This document shows positions 29,835-40,155 of a stretch of DNA of 64,000 nucleotides, piece by piece. Made by a program: the position numbers and the translations under genes. How positions within the stretch are numbered: the stretch's first letter is position 1; each line of letters starts with the position of its first letter. The notes under the pieces are model-generated. The model was not told the origin of the DNA. It ran no database searches and saw nothing but the letters and a program-made list of their open reading frames with translations. The stretch is from Anabaena sp. 4-3 (GTDB taxonomy: Bacteria; Cyanobacteriota; Cyanobacteriia; Cyanobacteriales; Nostocaceae): positions 142,743-206,742 of the forward strand of contig NZ_LUHJ01000074.1 in the NCBI RefSeq assembly GCF_001597745.1, read 5' to 3'.

Positions 29835-32800
29835 TTACTTAAAACTCTTCCGTTGCTTCATTAATAATTGATTGCGTTGGTTCAAAGCTTCTCTTTGTCT
29901 ATCAACTCTTTCGCGCATTTTTCCTAAAGTTGTTGGTGCTTCTGACGTTTTACTTAAATGTTCCGCCAATAACTTGATAGTGGGGTTCTGAAAAAGTTCC
30001 ACAACTGACAAATCCCGGTGCAAAATTTCCCTGAGTTTATTGTTTACCTGCACAACTAACAAAGAATGTCCACCAAGGTCAAAGAAATTATCATTAACAC
30101 CAACCCTCTCTAATTGTAATACCTGTTTCCAAACCTTAGCAATTGATTTTTCTACCTCAGATTCAGGAGCTTGATAATTATTTGCTAATTCTGGACGTAA
30201 ATTATCCGGTGCAGGTAAAGCACGACGGTCTACCTTTCCATTGGGTGTCAGAGGTAATGCTTCTAAAACTACAAAGGCAGACGGAAGCATATATTCAGGT
30301 AGTTTCTCTTTGAGAAAATGCCTTAACTCATTGACAGAAAACTTTGCTTTTTCATGGGGAACTACATAAGCAATCAGGCGATTTTTATTAGCAATAACTA
30401 CCGTTTCTCGCACATTGGGATATTGTGCTGTTACTGCCTCAATTTCTCCTAATTCAATGCGGAAACCACGTAATTTAACTTGATGGTCAATCCTGCCCAA
30501 AAATTCAATTGTTCCATCCGCGCGATACCTTGCTAAATCTCCTGTTTTGTAGAGGCGTTTTTCAGAATCAAAAGGACTAACAATAAACTTTTCGTTAGTT
30601 AATTCTGGTCTATTCCAATAGCCTCGTGCTAAACCCACACCACCAATATACAACTCACCAGCAATACCTATAGGGACAGGTTGTAATTGTTGATCTAATA
30701 TGTATATTTGTGTGTTGGCAATAGGACGACCAATAGGAACAATTCTCTCATTGGTGTTGGCTTGGCATTTCCAGGAAGTTACATCAATAGCTGCTTCTGT
30801 TGGGCCATAGAGATTATGTAATTCTGCGTGCAAACGTTCAAAGAAACATTTTTGTAGTTCCCAGGGTAATGCTTCACCACTACAAATTACCCGTTTAATA
30901 CTCTGACAATTTTCTAGTCCGGGTTCTTCTAGAAACACTTGCAGCATTGATGGTACAAAGTGCAATGTTGTAATTTGCTGCTGGGTTATGAGTTGGACTA
31001 AATAGCTTGCATCTTGATGACCACCTGGTTTAGCTATGACTAGAGTTGCACCAGTAAATAAAGTCCAGAAAAATTCCCAAACAGAGACATCAAAACTAAA
31101 AGGTGTTTTTTGTAAAACCGAGTCTTTTGATGTTAATTCATAGGTATCTTGCATCCACAGTAAGCGGTTGCATAAACCTTGATGAGTGTTAATTGCTCCT
31201 TTGGGTTTTCCTGTTGAGCCAGAGGTATAAATTACATAAGCAATATTTTCTAATTGTACATTACTATCTGGGTTAACTTGGCTGTAATTAGCAAATTCTA
31301 CCCAATCTGTATCTATATTTATAACTTGAGCTTGGTGTGGTGGTAGTTGATCAACTAGATGCGATCGCACTAGCAATAATGATAGTTGAGCATCTGCTAA
31401 CATGAAGGCTAAACGCTCTTGAGGATAGCTAGGATCTAGCGGTAGATACGCGCCACCAGCTTTCATAATTGCTAATATTCCCACTACCATTTCTAAAGAG
31501 CGTTCCATACAAATACCCACCAAAGTATCTGGCTTCACGCCTAGATTTTGTATGTAGTGTGCTAGTTGATTGGCTTTTTTATTTAACTCCTGATAGGTAA
31601 GTTGTTGATTCTCAAATACTACTGCTACAGCATCCGGTGTTTTTTCTACCTGCGCCTCAAACAAGTGATGAATACAAGCTGCTTGGGGATAATCAACTTG
31701 AGTATTATTCCAATCTACTAGCAGCGTTTGACGTTCAGCAGGTGTCAATATTGGTAACTCGGAAATACGCTGCTGGGAATTACTCACTATACTTTCTAGT
31801 AAGGTTTGAAAATGCCCAACCATTCTGTTGATAGTATCGGCATTAAATAAGTCTGTATTGTATTCTATTGTTCCTGTTAATCCTGTCTCAGTTTCCATCA
31901 TTGATAGCAGGATATCAAACTTAGCTGTTCCTGTCTCCAGTTCCTCAGTTTTCCAGATTGCGTCTGAATCAGCATTCTGAAGCACAAACATCACTTGGAA
32001 CAGTGGGTTATAGCTTAAATCCCGATTTGGGTGTAAGGCTTCTACTAATTTTTCAAAAGGTAAATCTTGGTGCGTATATGCCTCAATTGCTACCTTTCGC
32101 ACTCGTGCCAACAATTCTTTAAAGCTGGGATTTCCTGCTAAATTGCTACGCAATACCAAAGTATTGACAAAACACCCGATTAATTGTTCTATTTCAGTAC
32201 GGTTACGGTTAGCTATGGGTGAACCAACCAAAATATCTTCTTGACCTGTGTAGCGGTATAACAAAGTTTGAAAGGTCGCTAACAAGGTCATAAATAAAGT
32301 AGCGTCTTCCCCTTTACTTAACTGTTTGATTTTTTCAGTTAAGGCTTTTGACAATATAAACTTATGCTGCGCTCCTTTAAAAGTCTGTATTGGCGGTCTA
32401 GGACGGTCTGTAGGTAGTTGTAATACAGGCAGATTTCCGCTTAATTTTTGTTGCCAATAAGTTAAATGCTGTGCTAAAACTTCTCCTTGTAAATAACTGC
32501 GTTGCCAATAGACAAAATCGGTGTACTGCAAAGGCAGTTCTGATAAAGGAGAAGATTTACCAGCACAGAAAGCCTGATAAATTATTGATAGTTCTTTAAC
32601 TAAAATATTGATTGACGAACCATCACCAACTAAGTGATGCAGCGTCAAAATCAATATTGACTTTTCTGGTTGTAATTTTACCAGTTTTGCCCGTAATAAG
32701 GGTGGTTGTCCTAAATCAAAAGATGCTTGAGCTTCTTGAATAGATAAGGTTTTGATTTCAATTTCTTGCTGTTGCTGCCCAAGATGCTGTAAATCAACTT

Positions 32801-35180
32801 GCGGTACAGTGAAGTTAACAAAATCTACAACTTTCTGAGCAGATTCACCATCTACTATTTCAAAGCTGGTACGTAAGATTTCGTGTCTTTGAATAATGGC
32901 ATTGATACTATTAACTAATGCTGATAAATTTAAATATCCGGGAATGTGAACCGCTACAGGAATGTTATATGTAGCTGTCCCTGGTTGCAGTTGACTTATA
33001 AACCATAACTGTTGTTGAGTAAAGGTTAGGGGATGATGATGAGTATTTGTCTCAACTTGAGAAATAGGCAAGTATACATGAGTGTAGTTGCTATTAACTT
33101 GGTTGAGGATTTGGTTTGCTAACTCAGCAATACCAGCACCATCAAAGAATTCAGCGATAGATATAGCTACTTCAAAATCAACTTCTATGCGATTTTTTAA
33201 CTCGAAAACTTTGAGAGAATCTAACCCTAAGCTATTTATAGGTTGCTCTGACGCTACTTGCTCAGGTTTTACTCTCAATACCCTAGCTACTAATTTTTGT
33301 AGGTGATAATTTAATAATTGCTGTCTTTGTTGTGGTGCTACTGCTAGTAAGTCGCTGCGGGTGAGAATTGTTTCTGGTTCTGTTGTTTGACTGATTTCTA
33401 GAATACTACTACCAACAACTTCTAATGTACCTTCTAAAAATCTAGCTTTTGTGGCTCGACGCTGAATTTTACCACTGGATGTTTTGGGAATTGTGCCAGC
33501 TTTGATTAAAATGACTGCATAGACTTGTATTTCATGTTCTGCGGTTACAGCTTGACGAATAGCAGCCGTAACTTCTTCTATATTCGGTTTGGCACGAAAT
33601 TCTAGTTCTTGTACTACTACTAACTGTTCTTCTTTTTCAACTTCTACCGCAAAGGCTGCAACACTTCCCGCACGCAACATTTTATGGCTGCTTTCTGCTG
33701 TCAGTTCAATATCTTGTGGGTAAAGGTTGCGTCCCCTGATGATGATTAAATCTTTTGCTCGTCCAGTAATGAAGAGTTCACCATGATGGAGAAAACCTAA
33801 ATCTCCAGTCCGCAAAAATGGCCCTTCTCCCGTGTCTTGCAGATATGCGTGGAATGTTTGCTCTGTTTCCTCTGGTCTGTTCCAATATCCATGACCAATA
33901 CTCGGCCCTGATACCCAAATTTCCCCGACTTCATCAGCCGCACAACGGGTTAAGGTGTCGGGGTTGGCAATCATAATCTGTTGTTGCGGTACAACTTGAC
34001 CACAACTAACTATTTGAATACTGTTATCTGCGTTATTAGCAGCATCAATTACATGGTTGCATTCTAAAGCGGGTTTTTGTAATGTCTTTGTTCTGACTAA
34101 TGCAGATTTGACGCTGCCAGATACCATTAAAGTTGCTTCTGCCATGCCATAGCAAGGATAAAAGGCTTCTGGACGAAATCCGCATTCAGCAAAGGTCTGA
34201 ATAAATCTCTCTAATGTGTCCTGACGAATTGGTTCAGCACCGTTAAATGCTACACTCCAACTGCTTAAGTCTAGAGTTTCCCGTTGTTCGGGGGTAATTT
34301 TGTCAACACACAGTTGGTATGCAAAGTTAGGCGCACCACTGGTTGTACCTCGATAATCAGAAATCGCTTTTAACCAACGATAGGGACGCTGAAGAAAGGT
34401 TGCGGGTGGCATCATGACACATGGAAAACCTCCATATAAAGGTTGCAGTATGCCTCCAATTAGTCCCATATCATGATAAACGGGTAGCCAAGTTACAAAC
34501 TTACTACTAGCGGTATGTTCCATATATTGGCGTGTCACAGCCGCATTGTGTAACAGGTTGCTATGACTGAGCATGACACCTTTGGGTGTGCCAGTAGAAC
34601 CGGATGTATATTGTAAAAAGGCTAGTGTGTCTTGATTGATTACAGGCTGTTGCCAAGATGCTTCTATGCCTGGTTCAAGGTTATCTGTGGTTAGCCAATG
34701 CAAATTATGAATATCAAATTTATCGCTTAATAAAGTTTGCACCTGTGACAATATACCTGATGTCGTCAGGATGATTGCGGCTTGTGCATCTTGTAAAATC
34801 GCTAAAATTCTGGGTGTGTTGCGCTGGTTGCGTGGTGGATAAGCGGGAACGGCTACGACTCCAGCATACAGACAACCGAAAAACGCTGCTAGGTAATCTA
34901 GTCCTGGTGGGTAAAGGAGTAAGGCTCGTTCACCAGTTAATTTTAGTGCTTGTAGTTGGGATGCGATCGCACGAGAGCATTTGTCCAATTCCTGATAAGT
35001 CTGTGTTGCCTCGGTTGTCTCTCCATCTGCTAAAAAGGTAAAAGCTATCTGCTGTGCTTGTATGGAGCTTCTCCAACGAAGAACATCAACAACTGTAGAT
35101 ATTTCCAGATCGGTTTTTAAGCCATTAAAAGGTTGATTCATCGGAATATTACTTTCAACCATTGCTCCCTGCACACTCAT
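29835..35180 (-). CDS. Loading protein: FAAL, ACP, C, A (Ser), PCP
   Basis: This 1781-residue protein starts the assembly line. Residues 25-600 are a fatty acyl-AMP ligase (YTSGSTGTPKGV at about 191; VPAYPPRNQRN typical of FAALs), which activates a free fatty acid as acyl-AMP and loads it on the ACP (LGLDSLKVF, about 650). The C domain (about 720-1140) has HHLVGDGSS and should act as a starter C domain, acylating serine. The A domain has code DVWHISLIDK, the Ser code. The PCP site is Ser1706. A charged helical tail (about 1755-1781, rich in Arg, Gln and Lys) may dock to the PKS. The downstream gene is 142 bp away. Chain length of the fatty acid cannot be read from sequence. The gene is divergent from the TonB receptor and its promoter must lie in the shared 640-bp region. 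Confidence 0.97.
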   Translation of the reverse strand: MSVQGAMVESNIPMNQPFNGLKTDLEISTVVDVLRWRSSIQAQQIAFTFLADGETTEATQTYQELDKCSRAIASQLQALKLTGERALLLYPPGLDYLAAFFGCLYAGVVAVPAYPPRNQRNTPRILAILQDAQAAIILTTSGILSQVQTLLSDKFDIHNLHWLTTDNLEPGIEASWQQPVINQDTLAFLQYTSGSTGTPKGVMLSHSNLLHNAAVTRQYMEHTASSKFVTWLPVYHDMGLIGGILQPLYGGFPCVMMPPATFLQRPYRWLKAISDYRGTTSGAPNFAYQLCVDKITPEQRETLDLSSWSVAFNGAEPIRQDTLERFIQTFAECGFRPEAFYPCYGMAEATLMVSGSVKSALVRTKTLQKPALECNHVIDAANNADNSIQIVSCGQVVPQQQIMIANPDTLTRCAADEVGEIWVSGPSIGHGYWNRPEETEQTFHAYLQDTGEGPFLRTGDLGFLHHGELFITGRAKDLIIIRGRNLYPQDIELTAESSHKMLRAGSVAAFAVEVEKEEQLVVVQELEFRAKPNIEEVTAAIRQAVTAEHEIQVYAVILIKAGTIPKTSSGKIQRRATKARFLEGTLEVVGSSILEISQTTEPETILTRSDLLAVAPQQRQQLLNYHLQKLVARVLRVKPEQVASEQPINSLGLDSLKVFELKNRIEVDFEVAISIAEFFDGAGIAELANQILNQVNSNYTHVYLPISQVETNTHHHPLTFTQQQLWFISQLQPGTATYNIPVAVHIPGYLNLSALVNSINAIIQRHEILRTSFEIVDGESAQKVVDFVNFTVPQVDLQHLGQQQQEIEIKTLSIQEAQASFDLGQPPLLRAKLVKLQPEKSILILTLHHLVGDGSSINILVKELSIIYQAFCAGKSSPLSELPLQYTDFVYWQRSYLQGEVLAQHLTYWQQKLSGNLPVLQLPTDRPRPPIQTFKGAQHKFILSKALTEKIKQLSKGEDATLFMTLLATFQTLLYRYTGQEDILVGSPIANRNRTEIEQLIGCFVNTLVLRSNLAGNPSFKELLARVRKVAIEAYTHQDLPFEKLVEALHPNRDLSYNPLFQVMFVLQNADSDAIWKTEELETGTAKFDILLSMMETETGLTGTIEYNTDLFNADTINRMVGHFQTLLESIVSNSQQRISELPILTPAERQTLLVDWNNTQVDYPQAACIHHLFEAQVEKTPDAVAVVFENQQLTYQELNKKANQLAHYIQNLGVKPDTLVGICMERSLEMVVGILAIMKAGGAYLPLDPSYPQERLAFMLADAQLSLLLVRSHLVDQLPPHQAQVINIDTDWVEFANYSQVNPDSNVQLENIAYVIYTSGSTGKPKGAINTHQGLCNRLLWMQDTYELTSKDSVLQKTPFSFDVSVWEFFWTLFTGATLVIAKPGGHQDASYLVQLITQQQITTLHFVPSMLQVFLEEPGLENCQSIKRVICSGEALPWELQKCFFERLHAELHNLYGPTEAAIDVTSWKCQANTNERIVPIGRPIANTQIYILDQQLQPVPIGIAGELYIGGVGLARGYWNRPELTNEKFIVSPFDSEKRLYKTGDLARYRADGTIEFLGRIDHQVKLRGFRIELGEIEAVTAQYPNVRETVVIANKNRLIAYVVPHEKAKFSVNELRHFLKEKLPEYMLPSAFVVLEALPLTPNGKVDRRALPAPDNLRPELANNYQAPESEVEKSIAKVWKQVLQLERVGVNDNFFDLGGHSLLVVQVNNKLREILHRDLSVVELFQNPTIKLLAEHLSKTSEAPTTLGKMRERVDRQREALNQRNQLLMKQRKSFK

Positions 35181-35825
35181 AGTTTTTGATTGGAGAGGCC
35201 ATTCTCTGCTGTTATTTTGCCAACGGAATGATTAACTCTGCGGCGATCGCTTCAGAATGCCCATCAAGCGTAAAAAATTCTTTTTGGGGTTTGTGTTGGA
35301 ACTTCAGATTTTAAAGTATTGGTGCTTCCAACCCTTTCCTGTTTACAACCAGGATCACCCTTGTCCTCATTGGGTATTGATTTTGATTGGCGGCAATTAC
35401 TCCAATTTAGCTCCAACAAGTGGCAGTTTGAACTCCACTCATTTGCAAGTTATTTTCAATTAGCTTTTTGCAGTTTAATAAAAACTTTTATCATTTGCAA
35501 GGTTTTTTAAATAAATAGAAATTATTGATGGATACAATTAGTATTAACTGATGCTATAGATACCACAGACTTGGTTTGAAGATTAACCGTGTGATTAATT
35601 AGTTTGCATATATACGCTTTAACATATACAAACGAGATTTGCATTGTAATTCCTAGATTTCAGTCTAATAAGTCTTCTCAAGATTATTATCAAAAATTGT
35701 TACTTGATGACAAATAGTTTGTAATAACTGAGACTTTATTCTAATATATATTGCAAATAACTTTTAATAAGTGCTATGTCGCTAAGTATGAAGCGTAAGC
35801 GGCATGACTGGTTGTGAGGACAAGA
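35181..35825. promoter_or_regulatory. Divergent promoter region between the NRPS operon and the uptake genes
   Basis: This 645-bp AT-rich region separates the minus-strand biosynthesis genes from the plus-strand receptor gene and must carry both promoters. No convincing gene is present; the short frames of 60-70 codons have no recognisable features. A HIP1 octamer lies near 35242. A near-palindrome at 35476-35493 is the best operator candidate. I could not place -35/-10 boxes confidently. Confidence 0.7.
35476..35493. promoter_or_regulatory. Candidate Fur-type operator
   Basis: TAATAAAAACTTTTATCA is an 18-bp near-palindrome (7 of 9 arm positions pair) of A/T-rich composition, resembling the loose Fur-box consensus. 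Its place in the divergent region of a putative siderophore locus makes iron control plausible. AT-rich DNA gives chance matches, so confidence is low. Confidence 0.35.
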
Positions 35826-38591
35826 ATGAAACAAGATCGGCTATTTCAAAGCCTGTTACTTACAGGCGCATTTTTTTTGGTGCTAACAACTCCCGCCTTC
35901 AGTCAGGAAGAAGGAAAAACAGAAGCACAGCAATCTGATAAAGCTGTCAATTCTGAGAAACGATTATTGAAATTGACTTCAGCACAGCAAGTTGGGTTGA
36001 ATCAAGAAATTCCCCAACGCGCACAGATGAAGCTGCCCCCAAGAATTCGCCAAAAGCTTGTTCAGTCGCCAGCAACAGCAGTCATACCAGTTACGGGAGT
36101 AAAACTAAGTCCCACCGAAAAGGGTGTAGAGATTCTGTTAGAGACTTCCCAAGGGGAGCAATTGCAGGTGTCAGCCAAAAGCGAAGGTAACACTTACATT
36201 GCTGATATTCCCAATGCTCAATTACAGCTATCCAACGGTGAGACAACATTTCGTCCAGATCAACCAATTACAGGTATTACGCTCTTAGAAGTATCTAATC
36301 AAGATGCCAACACTATCCGAATAACTGTGACAGGAGAATCGGGATTACCAACTGTTGAGTTGTTTGATAGTGACGAGGGTGTGATTTTTAGCTTTACGCC
36401 CGTTGTTTCAACGACAACAGCACCAACGCAACCATCACAGCCAGAAGAAACCGAGCAGCCAACGAGTGAAACCACACCTACAGAACAACCAACGTCTGAA
36501 AGTGATGAATCAATTGAACTGGTGGTGACAGCAACTCGTACTGAAGAAGATGTACTAAATATTCCGCGTTCTGTCACTGTAATTACTCGTGAACAGATTG
36601 AGCAGCAATCTCAATTAAGTACCAATTTAGCTGATATTCTGGCGAAAACTGTTCCTGGCTTTGGCGCACCAACTAATCGTACTAATACATTTGGGCAAAC
36701 TTTGCGGGGTCGCAATATTTCGGTTTTGATTGATGGTGTTCCGCAAAATAGCAATTTACAATCTATTCCGGCGCAATTGACAACTATTGATCCGAGTGCA
36801 ATTGAACGGATTGAAGTTGTGCGCGGCCCGAATGCAATCTATGGTGGGCAAGCTACTGGTGGTGTCGTAAATATTATTACTAAGAGGCCAAGCGGTCAAA
36901 AACTAACTTCTACAACAAATATTGGTTTAGATACCTCTTTAACTCGTTCCGCAGATAGCTTTGGTTATAACCTTTCGCATCAAATTTCTGGTACAGAAGG
37001 GAAATTTGACTACACTGTGGGTTTTTCTCTGGTAACAACTGCGGGTTTTTATGATGCAGAAGGCGATCGCATTGCTAACTTTTCCGGTGATGACGATAGT
37101 AGAAAAATCAACGCTTTGGCTAAGGTAGGAGTAGAATTAGCACCAGAACAACGTCTACAATTCACATTCAATCATTTTGATCAAAAACAAGATACTGATT
37201 TTGTTTCTGATGAAGCAGTTGATAGTATACCCGGCATTCAAAAATCTCGCGCTTTGCGGATACCAGCAGGGACAACTGTAATTGGTGCTGATGATGGTAG
37301 TTTTATCAAAAACACTTTACTGAGCTTAAATTACAACAACGACAATATTTTTGGTAGCAAGCTGCAAGCTCAAGCTTACTATCGTAATTATGATTTCGGT
37401 GGCGGACTTCCTAGTGATAACCGGGGTGGAAGATTAGATGCAATCACTCAGTCAGAAGGAGATTCTGAACAGTTAGGCGGCAGATTGCAAGTTGAGACAC
37501 CCTTCAATACTCAACAAACGGTCAGCTTGCTTTGGGGTGTGGACTATCAGAATGAGCGTAGTTCTCAAAGGTTCAATATTTTCGATCCTGTGGAATTTGA
37601 CGCATCAGGGGGTCTAGTTTATCGCAAAACTGGCGAGCGGACTTTTGTTCCAGAATATGATTTTCGAGAACTGGGTGTATTTGGTCAGTTGCAATGGGAA
37701 GTTAGCGAGCAGCTGCAATTAAGCGGTGGTTTGCGTTATGTGAATATCGGTGTGAGTTTGGACGACTACACAACCGCAGAAAATCCCCGTCGTAATATTC
37801 AAGGTGGCGATCGCAGTTTCGACTCTACAGTATTTAATGCTGGTGTGGTCTACAAATTTACACCAGAAGTTAGTGTATTTGCTAACTTTGCTCAAGGTTT
37901 CTCTGTTCCCGATTTAGGTCGTGTTTTCCGCAGACCACCATCAGGTGTAGTCAATATTTTAAACTCTCTGCAACTGACAGAACCCCAAAAAGTAGACAAC
38001 TATGAAATCGGGATTCGTGGTCAATGGGATAATCTCCAAGCATCCTTGTCTGGTTTTTACAATTATTCTGACTTAGGTTCAGCTTTTAACTTTAACGCTG
38101 ATACTGATTTCCTAGAGACTGTTCGCGCTCCTCAAAAAGTTTATGGTATAGAAGCTGCTGTTGATGTTCAACCTGCTGAGGGTTGGAAAGTGGGTGGTAC
38201 AGTGACCTGGACAGAAGGCGAAAATGACGAAGACAATGATGGTGAGTATTTAGCACTGAATAGCATCACAGTTGCACCTTTGAAATTGACAGCTTATGTA
38301 GAAAACCAAACTCTTAAAGGTTGGAGAAATAGATTACAACTTCTTTATTCTGGTAATCGCGATCGCGCTTTTGAAGATGGGGTTGAAGATGGCAAAATTA
38401 GCAGCTATGTCACAGTAGACTACCTCAGCAGCATCAAACTAGGACAAGGGGAACTACAAATAGGTATTCAAAACCTATTTAATAACCAATACTTCCCCGT
38501 TTATTCACAATACTTTGCTCCTTTCTTTGATAGTGCTAATTATGCAGGTCAAGGTAGAACTTTAAGCGTTGGCTATCGGATTAGTTGGTAA
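35826..38591 (+). CDS. TonB-dependent ferric siderophore receptor with AMIN domain
   Basis: I choose ATG 35826 because GAGGA (35816-35820) sits at proper spacing; a GTG at 35814 is also in frame. A signal peptide follows (MKQDRLFQSLLLTGAFFLVL, cleaved near PAFS-QE). Next comes an AMIN domain (about 85-195), a periplasmic add-on frequent in cyanobacterial receptors, then a Pro/Thr/Glu linker and a TonB-box-like segment (IELVVTATRTEE, about 225). The plug domain includes RGRNISVLIDGVPQ and VVRGPNAIYGGQATGGVVNI. The remaining 550 residues form the 22-strand barrel and end with an aromatic residue (GYRISW), as outer-membrane barrels do. It would import the ferric form of the product encoded on the opposite strand, using TonB energy. 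Confidence 0.96.
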   Translation: MKQDRLFQSLLLTGAFFLVLTTPAFSQEEGKTEAQQSDKAVNSEKRLLKLTSAQQVGLNQEIPQRAQMKLPPRIRQKLVQSPATAVIPVTGVKLSPTEKGVEILLETSQGEQLQVSAKSEGNTYIADIPNAQLQLSNGETTFRPDQPITGITLLEVSNQDANTIRITVTGESGLPTVELFDSDEGVIFSFTPVVSTTTAPTQPSQPEETEQPTSETTPTEQPTSESDESIELVVTATRTEEDVLNIPRSVTVITREQIEQQSQLSTNLADILAKTVPGFGAPTNRTNTFGQTLRGRNISVLIDGVPQNSNLQSIPAQLTTIDPSAIERIEVVRGPNAIYGGQATGGVVNIITKRPSGQKLTSTTNIGLDTSLTRSADSFGYNLSHQISGTEGKFDYTVGFSLVTTAGFYDAEGDRIANFSGDDDSRKINALAKVGVELAPEQRLQFTFNHFDQKQDTDFVSDEAVDSIPGIQKSRALRIPAGTTVIGADDGSFIKNTLLSLNYNNDNIFGSKLQAQAYYRNYDFGGGLPSDNRGGRLDAITQSEGDSEQLGGRLQVETPFNTQQTVSLLWGVDYQNERSSQRFNIFDPVEFDASGGLVYRKTGERTFVPEYDFRELGVFGQLQWEVSEQLQLSGGLRYVNIGVSLDDYTTAENPRRNIQGGDRSFDSTVFNAGVVYKFTPEVSVFANFAQGFSVPDLGRVFRRPPSGVVNILNSLQLTEPQKVDNYEIGIRGQWDNLQASLSGFYNYSDLGSAFNFNADTDFLETVRAPQKVYGIEAAVDVQPAEGWKVGGTVTWTEGENDEDNDGEYLALNSITVAPLKLTAYVENQTLKGWRNRLQLLYSGNRDRAFEDGVEDGKISSYVTVDYLSSIKLGQGELQIGIQNLFNNQYFPVYSQYFAPFFDSANYAGQGRTLSVGYRISW

Positions 38592-38599
38592 ATCTTTTT

Positions 38600-38624
38600 A
38601 TGGGTGAGTTTTTTGCTCACTCAT
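38600..38624. terminator. Weak hairpin after the receptor gene
   Basis: ATGGGTGAG (38600-38608) pairs with CTCACTCAT (38616-38624), with one G-T pair and a T-rich 7-base loop, just after the receptor stop codon. There is no T-tract after the stem, so it may only slow or process the transcript before the MFS gene. Confidence 0.3.
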
Positions 38625-38755
38625 GAAAAATACTTACTTCTGAGACAGATTTATCCAGGCTGGTTGGATTAATTAAATCTATTCGTTCAGATTGTTTTCT
38701 ATTAGGAAGTTATTGCAAAATAATTATGTTAACCAAATTCCAAGAATAACTGAGC

Positions 38756-40069
38756 ATGCGTACTTTTTTTATCATTTGGTTTGGACAGTTAATCTCAAAT
38801 ATTGGTAGCTACATGACCTATTTTGCTATCAAGCTTTGGGCTTGGGAATTGACAAATCAGGTCACAACATTAGCTCTATTAAGTTTTTTTACATTGATTC
38901 CCAGTATTTTGATTACATTAGTTTCGGGATTAATTGTAGACCGTGTAAACAAAAAAATATTGATGATAATTGGTGATACAGTAGCCGCTATATCTACAGT
39001 AGTTATCTTTTATCTATACTTAAATAATCAATTAGAAATTTGGCATATTTATTTAACGGGTGCTTTAAATGGAGCTTTTAGTGAAATTCAAGCTTTGGCG
39101 TATTCGACATCAATTTCTGTGCTAGTTCCCAAACAGCATTATACCCGCGCCACCAGTATGAATTCTGCTATTCATTACGGTTCAATTATTATAGCTCCAG
39201 CATTGGCAGGTGTACTTTATTATGTAATTGGTTTGAGTGGAATTTTAGTTATTGATTTAGTTACTTTTACAATGGCGATCGCCACTGTTTTTACAGTTAA
39301 TATTCCCCAAACAAAAAACAAAAATCAAGCTCAGGAAAATATTGGTTTTTTACAAGAAATAATCTTTGGTTTTCGCTATCTTATAGAACGTCAGAGTTTA
39401 TTAGCTGTCATCGCCACTGGTTCATTATTTTGGTTCGTTCATGATATTGGTGCAACCTTGTTTTCTCCGATGATTTTGGCGCGTACAGATAATAATGCCA
39501 CAGTCTTAGGAAGTATATCTTCTGCCGCCGGATTGGGTGGGGTGACAGGAACTATAATTTTAAGTATTTGGGGTGGTTCTAAACGGCGTATCAATGGCTT
39601 TTTGTTAGGAATGATTGGCGCGGGAATCAGCAAAACAGTATTTGGTTTTTCACAAGGGTTAATGATTTGGCTACCAGCGCAGTTTTGTTCTTCGCTGAAT
39701 TTTCCCATGTTGAGAAGTTCTGGTACAGCTATTTTGTTGAGTAAAGTTAAACCAGATGTACAAGGAAGAGTATTTGCTACAGAGTCTAGTATTCAACAGA
39801 TTGTGTCTGCGATCGCCGTCTTTATTGCTGCTTTACTTGCTGACCATGTTTTTGAACCTGCTATGATGCCTGGAGGTAGTCTTACTCCCTTATTTAGCGG
39901 TTTATTTGGCACTGGAAAAGGTGCAGGCATGGCACTTTTGTATGTGATATCTTCTTTGGGTTTGTTGTGCGTTGGTTTGAGTGGATATGCTTACCCAAAA
40001 CTACGGAATGTAGAAACTATCTTACCTGATCATGATGCTGAATACTCAGAGTCCGCTAAGACACCTTAA
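38756..40069 (+). CDS. MFS transporter, EntS-like probable siderophore exporter
   Basis: The 437-residue protein has ten to twelve hydrophobic helices and starts immediately with a membrane helix (FFIIWFGQLISNIGSYMTYF). The loop GLIVDRVNKKILMIIGD matches the conserved loop between helices 2 and 3 of the major facilitator superfamily. It resembles the MFS_3 branch that includes the enterobactin exporter EntS. Position directly after the siderophore receptor suggests it exports the freshly made product across the inner membrane. Substrate is inferred only from context. A drug-efflux role would look the same in sequence. Confidence 0.88.
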   Translation: MRTFFIIWFGQLISNIGSYMTYFAIKLWAWELTNQVTTLALLSFFTLIPSILITLVSGLIVDRVNKKILMIIGDTVAAISTVVIFYLYLNNQLEIWHIYLTGALNGAFSEIQALAYSTSISVLVPKQHYTRATSMNSAIHYGSIIIAPALAGVLYYVIGLSGILVIDLVTFTMAIATVFTVNIPQTKNKNQAQENIGFLQEIIFGFRYLIERQSLLAVIATGSLFWFVHDIGATLFSPMILARTDNNATVLGSISSAAGLGGVTGTIILSIWGGSKRRINGFLLGMIGAGISKTVFGFSQGLMIWLPAQFCSSLNFPMLRSSGTAILLSKVKPDVQGRVFATESSIQQIVSAIAVFIAALLADHVFEPAMMPGGSLTPLFSGLFGTGKGAGMALLYVISSLGLLCVGLSGYAYPKLRNVETILPDHDAEYSESAKTP

Positions 40070-40155
40070 ACTTGTACCCAAAGAAACATAAATTATTTTT
40101 AGTTATTGATAATAATTCTAAGTAATGAAAATTCTCAACCCTCATTTTTTGGTTT

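Noticed and set aside
1..35180. Cluster as an anachelin producer
   Set aside because: It shares a Ser-polyketide idea, but here a FAAL starts the line, there are two N-methylating modules and an Asp hydroxylation unit, and no chromophore-forming genes are seen.
35257..35510. Two overlapping open frames of 63-68 codons in the divergent region
   Set aside because: No ribosome-binding site, low complexity and no domain features; they overlap the likely promoters.
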